DNA of 64,000 bases from Paucibacter_B soli (GCF_037482845.1 NZ_JBBHJW010000011.1:62001-126000), one strand, 5' to 3'. Counted from the stretch's first letter, positions 24,536-32,827 are shown. Notes: generated by a model not told the origin, from the letters alone. Made by a program: numbers and translations.

Positions 24536-25308
24536 AGCGCTGGCCGATGCTGCTGCTTCTGCTGGCCGCTGGCACTTCGCACGCCGGTCGGCCCTGCGAG
24601 GACAGGCCGCTCAAGCCCGAGCAGATCGAGCGCGGCATGGGCCTGGCGCTTGCCACCGCACGCGCGCTCGATGCCAGCGGCGCCGAGGTGGTGCTGCTGG
24701 CGCGCGCCGGCCAGGACCTGGCGAAATACGGCCTGCAGTGGTCGCATCTGGGTTTTGCTTACCGCGACAGCGCTGGTGCGGCGCCGGTCTGGCGCGTGCT
24801 GCACAAGCTCAACCATTGCGGCACGGCGCGCAGCGATCTGTATCGACAGGGCTTGGGCGAATTCTTCCTGGACCGGCCGCACCGCTACGAGGCCGCCTAT
24901 ATGGTGCTGAGCCCCGAGTGGCAGCAGCGCCTGCTGCCCCTGCTGCGCGACAACGGCCGTGCCACCCTGCTGCACGAGCCGCGCTACAGCATGGTGGCCT
25001 ATGCCTGGGGCCAGCGCTACCAGCAAAGCAATCAATGGGCGCTGGAAACGCTGGCCCTGGCGGACGAGGCGCGCAGCCGCGGCCAGGCGCAGGCCTGGGC
25101 CAGAGCGCGCGGCTACCAGCCCAGCGACTTGCGCCTCTCCACCGCCACCCGCCTGGGTGCGCGCATGAGCATGGCCAATGTCGCCTTCGACGATCATCCT
25201 GCGGCACAGCGCTTTGCCGGCCATATCGAAACCGTCACCGTCGATTCGCTGTTTGCCTGGCTGCCCCGTGCGGGCCTGGGCGGCAGCGTTGAGCGGGTGA
25301 CACCGTGA
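24532..25308 (+). CDS. DUF2145-family exported protein
   Basis: The 258 residues begin with a signal peptide (MKRWPMLLLLLAAGTSHA). The body matches DUF2145: 'VVLLARAGQDLAKYGLQWSH', 'WRVLHKLNHCGTARSDLY', 'FFLDRPHRYEA' and 'RYQQSNQWALETLA'. Function is unknown. His72 in 'WSHLGFAYRD' recalls the S-H-x-G motif of permuted NlpC/P60 (YaeF/LRAT-like) hydrolases; see findings. It is last gene of the operon with yiaAB and the small membrane protein. Confidence 0.85.
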   Translation: MKRWPMLLLLLAAGTSHAGRPCEDRPLKPEQIERGMGLALATARALDASGAEVVLLARAGQDLAKYGLQWSHLGFAYRDSAGAAPVWRVLHKLNHCGTARSDLYRQGLGEFFLDRPHRYEAAYMVLSPEWQQRLLPLLRDNGRATLLHEPRYSMVAYAWGQRYQQSNQWALETLALADEARSRGQAQAWARARGYQPSDLRLSTATRLGARMSMANVAFDDHPAAQRFAGHIETVTVDSLFAWLPRAGLGGSVERVTP

Positions 25309-25321
25309 AAGTCCCTCCCCC

Positions 25322-27220
25322 ATGAGTTCCACAGGCCACCCCAACCAATTCGCCCTGCTCACGCAGCGCCGCTTCGCGCCGTTCTTCTGGACCCAGTTCC
25401 TGGGCGCCGGCAACGACAACCTGTTCAAGTTCGCCTTCACCGTGATGGTGACCTACCAGCTGCAGATCGCCTGGCTGCCGCCGGCGCAGGCCGGGCTGGC
25501 GATTGGGGCGCTCTTCATCCTGCCCTTTGTGCTGTTCTCGGCCACCAGCGGCCAGCTGGCCGACAAGTTCGACAAGACCTTGTTGATGCGCTGGGTCAAG
25601 AACCTCGAGATCGCCATCATGGCGCTGGCCGGTTGGGGCTTTATGCAGGCCAACGTGCCAGTGCTCCTGGCCTGCGTATTCCTGATGGGCCTGCATTCGA
25701 CCCTGTTCGGACCGGTGAAGTTCGCCTACCTGCCGCAGCAGCTGAACGAGCGCGAGCTCACCGGCGGCAACGGCATGGTGGAGATGGGCACCTTCGTAGC
25801 CATCCTGCTGGGCAATGTGGCCGGCGGGCTCTTGATCGCCACGCCGCAAGTGGGCGCCAACCATGTGGCGATGGCCGCGCTGGGCGTGGCCCTGCTGGGC
25901 CGGCTGACGGCGCAGGCGATTCCGCTCACCCCCGCCACCGACCCCGGGCTGCAGATCAACTGGAACCCGATCTCCGAGACCTGGCGCAATCTCAAGCTGG
26001 CGCATCAGCAGCTGGCGGTGTTCCGCTCGTTGCTGGGCATTTCCTGGATGTGGTTCTTTGGCGCAGTGTTCCTGGCCAACTTCCCGGCCTTTGCCAAGGA
26101 GGTGCTGCATGGCAACGAGCAGGTGGCCTCGCTGCTGCTGGTGGTGTTCTCGATCGGCATAGGCGTGGGCTCGCTGCTGTGCGAGGTGCTGTCCAAGCGC
26201 CATGTGGAGATCGGCCTGGTGCCGCTGGGCGCGATCGGCATGAGCGTGTTCGCGATCGACCTCTACCTCGCCTCGCATGCGCTGCCGCCGGTGGCGCAGG
26301 GGCAGCTCGGCCTGGGCGAATTCCTGGCACTGCATGCGCATTGGCGCGTGCTCGCCGACCTGTGCCTGCTGGCGCTGTTCGCCGGCCTCTACAGCGTGCC
26401 CATGTACGCGCTGATACAGCTGCGCGCACAGCCCACGCACCGCGCCCGCATCATCGCCGCCAACAACATCCTCAACGCCCTGTTCATGATCGCCAGCTCG
26501 GTGCTGGCCGGCGCGCTCCTGGGTGCGGGCCTGAGCATCCCCGAGATCTTCCTGGCGGTGGGCCTGGCCAATGCGGTGGTGGCGGCCTACATCTTCCTGG
26601 TGGTGCCCGAGTACCTCTTGCGCTTCATCGCCTTCATGCTCTCGCGCCTGGTGTACCGCTACCGCCTGCGCGGCGACGAGCACATCCCCAGCAGCGGCGC
26701 GGCGCTGCTGGTCTGCAACCATGTAAGCTTCATCGACGCGGTGCTCCTGATGGCCGCCAGCCCGCGCCCGATCCGCTTCCTCATGGACCACCGCATCTTC
26801 GCCATGCCGGTGCTGGGCTGGCTGTTCCGCCTGGCCAAGTGCATCCCGATCGCGCCGCAGAAGGACGACCCCGCCACCTACGAGGCCGCCTTCGCGCAAG
26901 CGCGCGCGGTGCTGGCCGATGGCGAGTTGCTGGGCATCTTCCCCGAGGGCGGCATCACCCGCGACGGCGAGCTGCAGCCCTTCAAGGGCGGCGTCATGAA
27001 GATCGTCGAGGGCCACCCGGATGTGCCGGTGGTGCCGCTGGCACTGCAAAACCTCTGGGGCTCCTTCTTCTCACGCGTGGAACGTGGCGAGGCCATGGTC
27101 AAGCCCTTCCGGCGCGGCCTGTTCAGCCGCATCGGCCTGGTGGCCGGGGCGCCGCTGGCGGCCAGCGAGGTCAGCCCAGAGGCGCTGCGAAGCCGCGTGG
27201 CGGCCTTGCTCGCCAGCTGA
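25322..27220 (+). CDS. Fused LplT-like MFS transporter and PlsC-type acyltransferase
   Basis: Residues 1 to about 430 are a 12-helix major facilitator of the lysophospholipid transporter LplT type ('FWTQFLGAGNDNLFKFAFTV', 'FGPVKFAYLPQQL'). Residues about 440-632 are a glycerophosphate acyltransferase domain with H467-x4-D472 ('NHVSFIDAVLL') and 'IFPEGGITRDGEL' (about 540). E. coli splits these functions between LplT and Aas. The fusion would flip lysophospholipid inward and reacylate it. No acyl-ACP synthetase (AMP-binding) domain follows, so it must use acyl-ACP or acyl-CoA made elsewhere. Confidence 0.92.
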   Translation: MSSTGHPNQFALLTQRRFAPFFWTQFLGAGNDNLFKFAFTVMVTYQLQIAWLPPAQAGLAIGALFILPFVLFSATSGQLADKFDKTLLMRWVKNLEIAIMALAGWGFMQANVPVLLACVFLMGLHSTLFGPVKFAYLPQQLNERELTGGNGMVEMGTFVAILLGNVAGGLLIATPQVGANHVAMAALGVALLGRLTAQAIPLTPATDPGLQINWNPISETWRNLKLAHQQLAVFRSLLGISWMWFFGAVFLANFPAFAKEVLHGNEQVASLLLVVFSIGIGVGSLLCEVLSKRHVEIGLVPLGAIGMSVFAIDLYLASHALPPVAQGQLGLGEFLALHAHWRVLADLCLLALFAGLYSVPMYALIQLRAQPTHRARIIAANNILNALFMIASSVLAGALLGAGLSIPEIFLAVGLANAVVAAYIFLVVPEYLLRFIAFMLSRLVYRYRLRGDEHIPSSGAALLVCNHVSFIDAVLLMAASPRPIRFLMDHRIFAMPVLGWLFRLAKCIPIAPQKDDPATYEAAFAQARAVLADGELLGIFPEGGITRDGELQPFKGGVMKIVEGHPDVPVVPLALQNLWGSFFSRVERGEAMVKPFRRGLFSRIGLVAGAPLAASEVSPEALRSRVAALLAS

Positions 27221-27223
27221 GCC

Positions 27224-27730
27224 TCAGGCCTGCTGCGAGAACATGCGGCGCCAGCGCCGCTGCAGAAGCCGGCGCAAGGTGCGCGCCTGGCGCCACAGCG
27301 CACTGCCGCGCACCCAGGCCAGCAGTCCTTGCTTCCAGACCGTCCAGCGCGCATACAGGCGCGCAAACCAGGGCAGGCGCATCAGCGCCGGCTGGCTCAG
27401 CATGAAGAGCCGCGCCAGCACGGCCGTGCCCAGCAGCTTGGCAACAAGGATCACCGCCAGGCCCAGCAGGGCGCGGCCCTGGGCGATCAGCCACAGCGCC
27501 AGCAGCTTGACCGGCAGCAGCAGCAGCGTCGGCGCCAGCAGCAGGGCCAGCGCCGCATAGGGCGGCAGGCGCCGGATGCCGGCCTCCAGTTGGCGCAGCA
27601 GCGGCAGGCGGCCCAGCCAGGCCATGGCGCGCTGCAAAGGCACCCAACCCCATTCCTCGAACAGGATGATCAGCGCCAGCAGCAGCCGTGCCAGCCAGCG
27701 CAGGGGTGCGAGCAGGGACTTGATCAGCAT
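27224..27730 (-). CDS. Conserved membrane protein, unknown function
   Basis: A 168-residue protein with an amphipathic N-terminal region ('LIKSLLAPLRWLARLLLALI'), two strong membrane segments ('AALALLLAPTLLLLPVKLLA', 'LLGLAVILVAKLLGTAVLAR') and a very basic C-terminal tail ending RRLLQRRWRRMFSQQA. It ends 3 bp from the convergent LplT-PlsC stop. It has no recognised family and could be an envelope accessory protein. It follows tgt on the same strand by 45 bp. Confidence 0.75.
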   Translation of the reverse strand: MLIKSLLAPLRWLARLLLALIILFEEWGWVPLQRAMAWLGRLPLLRQLEAGIRRLPPYAALALLLAPTLLLLPVKLLALWLIAQGRALLGLAVILVAKLLGTAVLARLFMLSQPALMRLPWFARLYARWTVWKQGLLAWVRGSALWRQARTLRRLLQRRWRRMFSQQA

Positions 27731-27774
27731 GCGGCCATCATGTTCCGCGCGCCTTCAGATGCCAAAGGGCACGC

Positions 27775-28902
27775 CTACACGCCGCGCGCCCGATCCGCCG
27801 CGAACTGCTGTCGGTACGCCTCGAAGCCCCCCGCGTCAAGCGCTTCGCGCACCTCTTTCATCAGGTTGAGGTAGTAGTGCAGGTTGTGGATGCTGGTGAG
27901 CATGGGGCCCAGCATCTCGCCGCAGCGGTCCAGGTGGTGCAGATAGGCGCGGCTGAAGGTGCTGCAGGTGTAGCAGCTGCAGCTCTCGTCCACCGGCCGC
28001 TCGTCGGTCTTGTAGCGCGCATTGCGCAAGCGCAGGTCGCCAAAGCGGGTGAACAGATGGCCGTTGCGCGCATTGCGGGTGGGCATCACGCAATCGAACA
28101 TGTCGATGCCCTGGCTCACCCCCTCCACCAGATCCTCGGGCGTGCCCACGCCCATCAGATAACGCGGCTTGTGCGCAGGCAGCTGGTGGCCGATATGCGC
28201 CAGCACGCGCTGCATGTCTTCCTTGGGCTCGCCCACGCTCAGGCCGCCGATGGCGTAGCCGGGCAGGTCCAGCGCGGCCAGGCCCGCCAAGGATTCGTCG
28301 CGCAGCGTTTCGAACATGCCACCCTGCACGATGCCGAACAGGGCATTCGGGTTGGCCAGGCGCGCGAACTCGTCCTGGCAGCGCTTGGCCCAGCGCAAGC
28401 TCATCTCCATGGACTTGCGCGCTTCCAGCTCGGTGGTGATGTGGCCCTTGGTCTCGTAGGGCGTGCACTCGTCGAACTGCATCACGATGTCGGAGTTCAG
28501 CACCGTCTGGATCTGCATGCTGATCTCGGGCGTGAGGAAGAGCTTGTCGCCATTCACCGGCGAGGCGAACTTGACGCCCTCTTCCGAGATCTTGCGCATC
28601 TCGCCAAGCGACCAGACCTGGAAGCCGCCGCTGTCGGTGAGGATGGGTTTGTTCCAGCTCTCGAAGCGATGCAGGCCGCCGAACTGGGCCATGATGTCCA
28701 GGCCCGGCCGCATCCAGAGGTGGAAGGTATTGCCCAGGATGATCTGCGCGCCCATCTCCTCCAACGAGCGCGGCATCACCCCCTTCACCGTGCCGTAGGT
28801 ACCCACGGGCATGAAGATGGGCGTCTGCACGACGCCATGGTTGAGGGTGAGCGTGCCACGGCGTGCGCGGCCCTCGGTCTTGAGGAGTTCGAACTTCAGC
28901 AT
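27775..28902 (-). CDS. tgt: tRNA-guanine transglycosylase
   Basis: Tgt exchanges G34 for preQ1 in tRNAs Asp, Asn, His and Tyr. The 375 residues show the nucleophile-side 'LTDSGGFQVWSLG', 'GGLSVGEPKEDM', 'DCVMPTRNARNG' and the zinc site 'CSCYTCSTFSRAYLHH'. ATG at 28902 gives the conserved MLKFELLKTEGRARRG start; the upstream ATG adds eight atypical residues. queA, the next enzyme in queuosine synthesis, is 6 kb away on the same strand rather than adjacent. Confidence 0.97.
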   Translation of the reverse strand: MLKFELLKTEGRARRGTLTLNHGVVQTPIFMPVGTYGTVKGVMPRSLEEMGAQIILGNTFHLWMRPGLDIMAQFGGLHRFESWNKPILTDSGGFQVWSLGEMRKISEEGVKFASPVNGDKLFLTPEISMQIQTVLNSDIVMQFDECTPYETKGHITTELEARKSMEMSLRWAKRCQDEFARLANPNALFGIVQGGMFETLRDESLAGLAALDLPGYAIGGLSVGEPKEDMQRVLAHIGHQLPAHKPRYLMGVGTPEDLVEGVSQGIDMFDCVMPTRNARNGHLFTRFGDLRLRNARYKTDERPVDESCSCYTCSTFSRAYLHHLDRCGEMLGPMLTSIHNLHYYLNLMKEVREALDAGGFEAYRQQFAADRARGV

Positions 28903-28983
28903 GATGGCCCCGATTGTCGCAGCCATGGCCCAGCCCTACACTCGCAACCCCCGCCCATGTCCTTTGATCCGCCGCGGGCACCG

Positions 28984-29832
28984 ATGCGCCACTTCCTGCT
29001 CAGCTGTCTTTGTTTGGCCGCCAGTTGTGCGCTGGCCCAGCCTGCTTGCGGGCCGTACACCGTGGGCATGTACGAGCTGGGGGTGCTGTACTACCGCGAT
29101 GCACAGGGCCGGGCAGCGGGCATAGACAAGGACTTGATCGAGGCCCTGGCGCAGCGCAGTGGCTGCAAGCTGGATATGGTGCTGGAGTCGCGCGCGCGCA
29201 TCTGGGCTCAAATGGCCGCGGGTCAGATGGATTTGACCGTCTCGGCGATTCCCACGCCTGAGCGCGAGCAGTTTGCCGAACTCACGCCCTATATGCGGAC
29301 GCGCAATCATGTGCTGATCCACAAGGACCTGGCGGCACGCATGGACTCGCTCAACACCTTCAAGGACGAGACGCCGCGCCGCGTGGTGGTGGTGAAAGGC
29401 TACCGGCATGGGCGCGTCTTCGATGCCTGGCTGGACGAGATGCGTGCCCAGCGGCGCGTGGTCGAAGCCAGCTCCTACGACAACGCCATGCGCATGCTGC
29501 GCGCCGGCCGCGCCGACATGATGTTCACCGAGCCCATCAATCTGCGCAGCAAGGACGAGACTTGGATGCGCGAGATGCGGCTGCTGGACTGGGCGCCAAG
29601 CGACGATGTGCTGGCATGCCTGGTGGTGTCGCGCACGCGTGTGAGCGAGGCCGACCGGCACAGGCTGCGCGCGGCGCTGCACAGCATGTTGCAGGACGGC
29701 ACGATAGACCAGCTGCTGCGCCGCCATGTGGGCGACGCGATGCTGGCCCACACCCGGCTGGCGCCGTCATCCCAGTTCAAGGGGACCGACAATCGCGAGC
29801 ATGCCCTACAGCCTCGCCCTCCCGGTACATAG
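28984..29832 (+). CDS. Periplasmic solute-binding protein, family 3 (orphan)
   Basis: The 282 residues start with a signal peptide (MRHFLLSCLCLAASCALAQP) and have a two-lobe amino-acid-binding fold: 'CGPYTVGMYELGVLYYRDAQ', 'GIDKDLIEALAQRSGCKLDM', 'MDLTVSAIPTPEREQFAELT', 'RMLRAGRADMMFTE'. No permease or ATPase gene is adjacent. An ATG nine codons upstream (28957) is possible but would bury the signal peptide. The 3' end overlaps the YigZ gene by 32 bp in another frame. Confidence 0.85.
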   Translation: MRHFLLSCLCLAASCALAQPACGPYTVGMYELGVLYYRDAQGRAAGIDKDLIEALAQRSGCKLDMVLESRARIWAQMAAGQMDLTVSAIPTPEREQFAELTPYMRTRNHVLIHKDLAARMDSLNTFKDETPRRVVVVKGYRHGRVFDAWLDEMRAQRRVVEASSYDNAMRMLRAGRADMMFTEPINLRSKDETWMREMRLLDWAPSDDVLACLVVSRTRVSEADRHRLRAALHSMLQDGTIDQLLRRHVGDAMLAHTRLAPSSQFKGTDNREHALQPRPPGT

Positions 29833-30394
29833 CGAAGTCATCATCAAGAAGAGCCGTTTCATAGGCTGCGTGGAGGCCTGCGCGGGGCGGGCTGAAGCCC
29901 TGCGCAGAGTGAATGAACTTCGTGCACAGCACGTCAGTGCTGTGCACGTCTGCTGGGCCCTGATGGCGGGCGGGCAGTCGGCCGCCAACGACGATGGCGA
30001 ACCCGGCGGCACCGCCGGGCGGCCCATGCTGGAGGTGCTGCGCCATCAGGATCTGGACGGCGTGCTGGCCACCGTGGTGCGCTACTGGGGCGGCAGCAAA
30101 CTGGGCGCCGGCGGCCTGGTGCGCGCCTATACCGATGCGGTGGCGCAGGCGCTCCTGAAGGCCGAGAAGGTGCCGCTGGTGCGCCTCGCCCGGCTGCGCT
30201 GCACCCTGCCCTATGCGCTGGAGGGGCTGCTGCGCCGCGAGATCGAGCTGGCCCAGGCCCAGCTCGTCGAGGTGCAGCATGGCGCCCAGGTGGAATTCCA
30301 GCTGGCCTTGCCGGAGCCCGACGCTGCCGGCTTCGTGGCGCGGCTCAATGAGGCGGGCCAGGGTCGGATAGGTTGGCTGCGCGCAGACTCTTGA
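29801..30394 (+). CDS. yigZ: YigZ/IMPACT-family protein (UPF0029)
   Basis: A 197-residue cytoplasmic protein with the IMPACT signature 'NDDGEPGGTAGRPML' and 'VVRYWGGSKLGAGGLVRAYT', followed by a small ferredoxin-like C-domain. Its role is not settled; the eukaryotic relative modulates GCN2. The start at 29801 (MPYSLALPVHSEVIIKKSRF) matches the family N-terminus. The gene overlaps the binding-protein gene upstream by 32 bp and converges on the sigma factor with a 50-bp overlap. Confidence 0.93.
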   Translation: MPYSLALPVHSEVIIKKSRFIGCVEACAGRAEALRRVNELRAQHVSAVHVCWALMAGGQSAANDDGEPGGTAGRPMLEVLRHQDLDGVLATVVRYWGGSKLGAGGLVRAYTDAVAQALLKAEKVPLVRLARLRCTLPYALEGLLRREIELAQAQLVEVQHGAQVEFQLALPEPDAAGFVARLNEAGQGRIGWLRADS

Positions 30395-31292
30395 GTTTTT
30401 CGGGGTTGCGCACGATATAGACGGCGCCCAGCTTGCCAGGCTCGGCCGCCGGCGCCAGCGCCACCGCCTGCAGCGGCGTGCCATCGGCCTGGAACACCAG
30501 ATAACCCGGCAGGCCGTTGACCTCGGCGGCGCGCACCTGGAACTGGCTCAGCTCCAGGCCCTTGCCAAAACCCACCAGGGCCTTGGCAATGCGTGCCGCG
30601 CCCCGCAGGGCATGGGGAATTGCATGCACCCGGCCGCCGCCATCGCTGAGCAGCACCGCATCCTCGGCCAGCACCTGGGCCAGCGCCTCCACATCGCCTT
30701 GCATGAGGGCGCCGGCAAAGGCGGCCAGCAGGCGCTGGCGCTCCTCCTGCTGCACCTCCACGCGCGCATAGCCGGCCTTCACATGGCCGCGCGCGCGGCT
30801 GGCCAGCTGGCGGCAGGCGGCGGGGCTGCGCTGCAGGCGCGCGGCGACCTCGTCGAAGTCCAGCTCGAACACATCGTGCAGCAAGAAGGCGGCGCGCTCC
30901 AGCGGCGTGAGCCGCTCCAGCGTCAGCATGAAGGCCATCGAGACATCCTGGGCCCATTCGCTGCGCGCCTCGGGCCCGGGCGACCAGGCCTCGGCCTCGC
31001 CATCCACCAGCGGCTCGGGCAGCCAGGTGCCCACATAGAGCTCGCGGCGCGCGGCGGCCGACTTGAGCCGGTCCAGGCACAGATGGGTGAGCAGGCGCGA
31101 GAGAAAAGCGCCGGCATGCAAGACCTGACCCTCATCGACCTCGGCCCAGCGCAGCCAGGCTTCCTGCACCATGTCCTCGGCCTCGGCGCGCGAGCCCAGC
31201 ATGCGGTAGGCCAGCGCGCGCAAGGAGCGCGCATGCTCGCGGTCGAAGCGCAGCGCGCGTGCCGCCGGGCTCAGATCCAGGCCCACGCCCAT
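30345..31292 (-). CDS. sigJ: ECF41-group RNA polymerase sigma factor (SigJ-like)
   Basis: The 315 residues comprise sigma-2 (about 15-80, 'RALAYRMLGSRAEAEDMVQE'), sigma-4 (about 120-175) and a fused NTF2/SnoaL-like C-domain (about 185-315). The ECF41 hallmarks are present: YVGTWLPEP (86-94) in the linker, DGGG (217-220) and NPEKL (296-300). In ECF41 factors the fused domain replaces an anti-sigma factor. Known relatives are encoded beside carboxymuconolactone-decarboxylase, oxidoreductase or epimerase genes; here an AhpD/CMD-type gene lies two genes upstream. Its ATG overlaps the preceding stop (ATGA). Confidence 0.92.
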   Translation of the reverse strand: MGVGLDLSPAARALRFDREHARSLRALAYRMLGSRAEAEDMVQEAWLRWAEVDEGQVLHAGAFLSRLLTHLCLDRLKSAAARRELYVGTWLPEPLVDGEAEAWSPGPEARSEWAQDVSMAFMLTLERLTPLERAAFLLHDVFELDFDEVAARLQRSPAACRQLASRARGHVKAGYARVEVQQEERQRLLAAFAGALMQGDVEALAQVLAEDAVLLSDGGGRVHAIPHALRGAARIAKALVGFGKGLELSQFQVRAAEVNGLPGYLVFQADGTPLQAVALAPAAEPGKLGAVYIVRNPEKLKSLRAANLSDPGPPH

Positions 31293-31753
31293 CAGGCCTG
31301 CTCCAGGCCGATCAGGATGCGCGCGTGATCGGGGCCCAGGTATTGCTCGACGTCGGCGCGGTAGCTGCGGCGCGGCGCGCCGGGCTGCTCGAAGGCCGCC
31401 CAGACCTGACCCCAGCCCGCGATCACCGCCTGCGGAATCGGGCCGCGGCATTCGAACACCGCGTAGCGGCCCGCCGGAATCTCCACCACCGTCATGCCCG
31501 CGGCGGGCGCCTCGCCCTCGGCCAGCGCGACGCCGGCCAGTACATCGAAGGCGCCGCGGTAGTCGCTCTCATAGCCGTGATAGACGCCACAAGCGCCCTG
31601 GCTGAGCGCCTGCGCCGCCAGCGGGCCGGCAAAGAAGGCGGCCCACAGGCCGGGGATCTTGCCCGTCAGCGGGTTCATCTCGTCGGCATTGCGCGTGCGC
31701 ACGCTGGCGCCCTGGACCCGGAAGCCGGGCAGCTGTTCGGTGTTGAGAGTCAT
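31292..31753 (-). CDS. GyrI-like / effector-binding domain protein
   Basis: A 153-residue stand-alone domain resembling the AraC effector-binding/GyrI-like fold: start 'FRVQGASVRTRNADEMN', middle 'GVYHGYESDYRGAFDVLAGV', 'VVEIPAGRYAVFECRGPIPQ', end 'VEQYLGPDHARILIGL'. Such domains bind amphipathic small molecules. The stop overlaps the sigJ start, so it is translationally coupled to the sigma factor and could sense its signal or buffer the inducer (inference). Confidence 0.82.
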   Translation of the reverse strand: MTLNTEQLPGFRVQGASVRTRNADEMNPLTGKIPGLWAAFFAGPLAAQALSQGACGVYHGYESDYRGAFDVLAGVALAEGEAPAAGMTVVEIPAGRYAVFECRGPIPQAVIAGWGQVWAAFEQPGAPRRSYRADVEQYLGPDHARILIGLEQA

Positions 31754-31808
31754 CGGAGGTATTCCTTGCTGTGGCTGGATCGCATCGTAGGCGCGCGCTG
31801 CAGCCCCG

Positions 31809-32360
31809 TCATGCGCAAGCCCTGACTTCCGGCCGGCTGATACAACTGCGCCCCTGCCCGAGCGCCTGCTTGATGGCCGGAAAGCTGCGCGCCACCACCA
31901 CCGCCAGCGCCAGGCTGGCCAGGGCGCGCGGCCCATGCAGGCGCAAGACCTCGGCATGCAGTTCGGCATGCAACTCGGCCAGCTCCGGCTGATGCGCGAG
32001 CGCCGCCTGGGCAAAGCGCCAGCCCAGGCGCAGCTCGGCCGGCATCGCGCCCTCGTCCTCGGCCACCAGGGCCTGCAAATCGGCGCGCGGCACGCCGGCC
32101 GCCAGCGCCATGTCCAACATCAGCTGGCTGCAGGGGCCGCAGTCCTCGTGCCGGGTGGCGGCGAACTTGGCCGCATAGAGCAGGGCCGGGGGCAGGTCTT
32201 GCGCAAAGGCCGCCAGGCCGAAGAACTTGCTGAACTGGAGAAAGGCCTGTGGGCTGAGCTCGAACAGCTCGCGCGCATAGCCCATGTCGTAGCGCCAGCG
32301 GCGCTCGAAGCGCGCCAGGCGCCAGCGCACGATGGGGCGCAGCAGCAGCTTAGCGAGCAT
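31809..32360 (-). CDS. AhpD/carboxymuconolactone decarboxylase-like protein
   Basis: A 183-residue helical protein with the alkylhydroperoxidase D motif E72-D-C74-G-P-C77 ('TRHEDCGPCSQLMLDMAL'), a redox-active CxxC in the CMD fold. The N-terminus is basic and amphipathic (MLAKLLLRPIVRWRLARFERR). Members reduce peroxides or decarboxylate lactones. Its place beside an ECF41 sigma factor is the arrangement known for that group. The start overlaps the upstream membrane-protein gene by 11 bp. Confidence 0.85.
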   Translation of the reverse strand: MLAKLLLRPIVRWRLARFERRWRYDMGYARELFELSPQAFLQFSKFFGLAAFAQDLPPALLYAAKFAATRHEDCGPCSQLMLDMALAAGVPRADLQALVAEDEGAMPAELRLGWRFAQAALAHQPELAELHAELHAEVLRLHGPRALASLALAVVVARSFPAIKQALGQGRSCISRPEVRACA

Positions 32361-32754
32361 GGCGCAGCTCCCGTTCCGGCCAGCCCAGCCATTGCGCCGC
32401 CAGGGCGGCCAGCGGGACGCCGGGCACATCGCGCAAGAACTGCCCCCAGCCGCAGCGGCCGGTGGCCAGCTCCCAGACATGCACGCCGGCATGCAGCAGC
32501 AGAAAGCCGGCGCCCATGAGCGCCGCCGCGGCGCCGCGCTGCGGCTGCAGCGCGCGCCAGAGCAGGCCGGCCGCCGCCACCAGGTAGGCACAGCCGATGT
32601 CGCGCACGAAGTGCTCGTTCAGCGGCCCGGTATAGAACACGCCGGGCATGCCGGCATACCAGGCGCCGGGCGCCAGCAGCATGAGCAGGCCGTTGGCCGC
32701 CAGCCCCAGGGCGAGCGGCCAGCGCAAGAGTCCCATCATCTTCATCATCATCAT
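32350..32754 (-). CDS. Small membrane protein heading the sigJ operon
   Basis: A 134-residue protein with about four hydrophobic segments ('LLRWPLALGLAANGLLMLL', 'CAYLVAAAGLLWRAL', 'AAALMGAGFLLLHAGVHVW', 'VPLAALAAQWLG'). The start region reads ATG x4, AAG, ATG x2 (MMMMKMM), so several in-frame starts compete. GGAG ends 4 nt before the first and 10 nt before the third. The family is uncertain. It lies directly downstream of the predicted ECF41 promoter, so it is first in the operon. Confidence 0.8.
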   Translation of the reverse strand: MMMMKMMGLLRWPLALGLAANGLLMLLAPGAWYAGMPGVFYTGPLNEHFVRDIGCAYLVAAAGLLWRALQPQRGAAAALMGAGFLLLHAGVHVWELATGRCGWGQFLRDVPGVPLAALAAQWLGWPERELRHAR

Positions 32755-32781
32755 CGTCTCCAGGGTGCTACACACCCACAA

Positions 32782-32808
32782 GACGAGATGACGTGCCGGC
32801 CTGTGACA
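32782..32808 (-). promoter_or_regulatory. Predicted ECF41-type promoter (TGTCACA-N16-CGTC)
   Basis: Reading the minus strand, TGTCACA (32808-32802) is followed after exactly 16 bases by CGTC (32785-32782), 27 bases ahead of the first operon gene. From memory, published ECF41 target promoters have a TGTCACA -35 and a CGTC -10 with about this spacing. The downstream operon encodes an ECF41 factor, so the site fits autoregulation. A second CGTC lies closer (8-nt spacer) but at unworkable spacing. Confidence 0.7.
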
Positions 32809-32827
32809 GGGCGGCCGAAAAAAGAGA

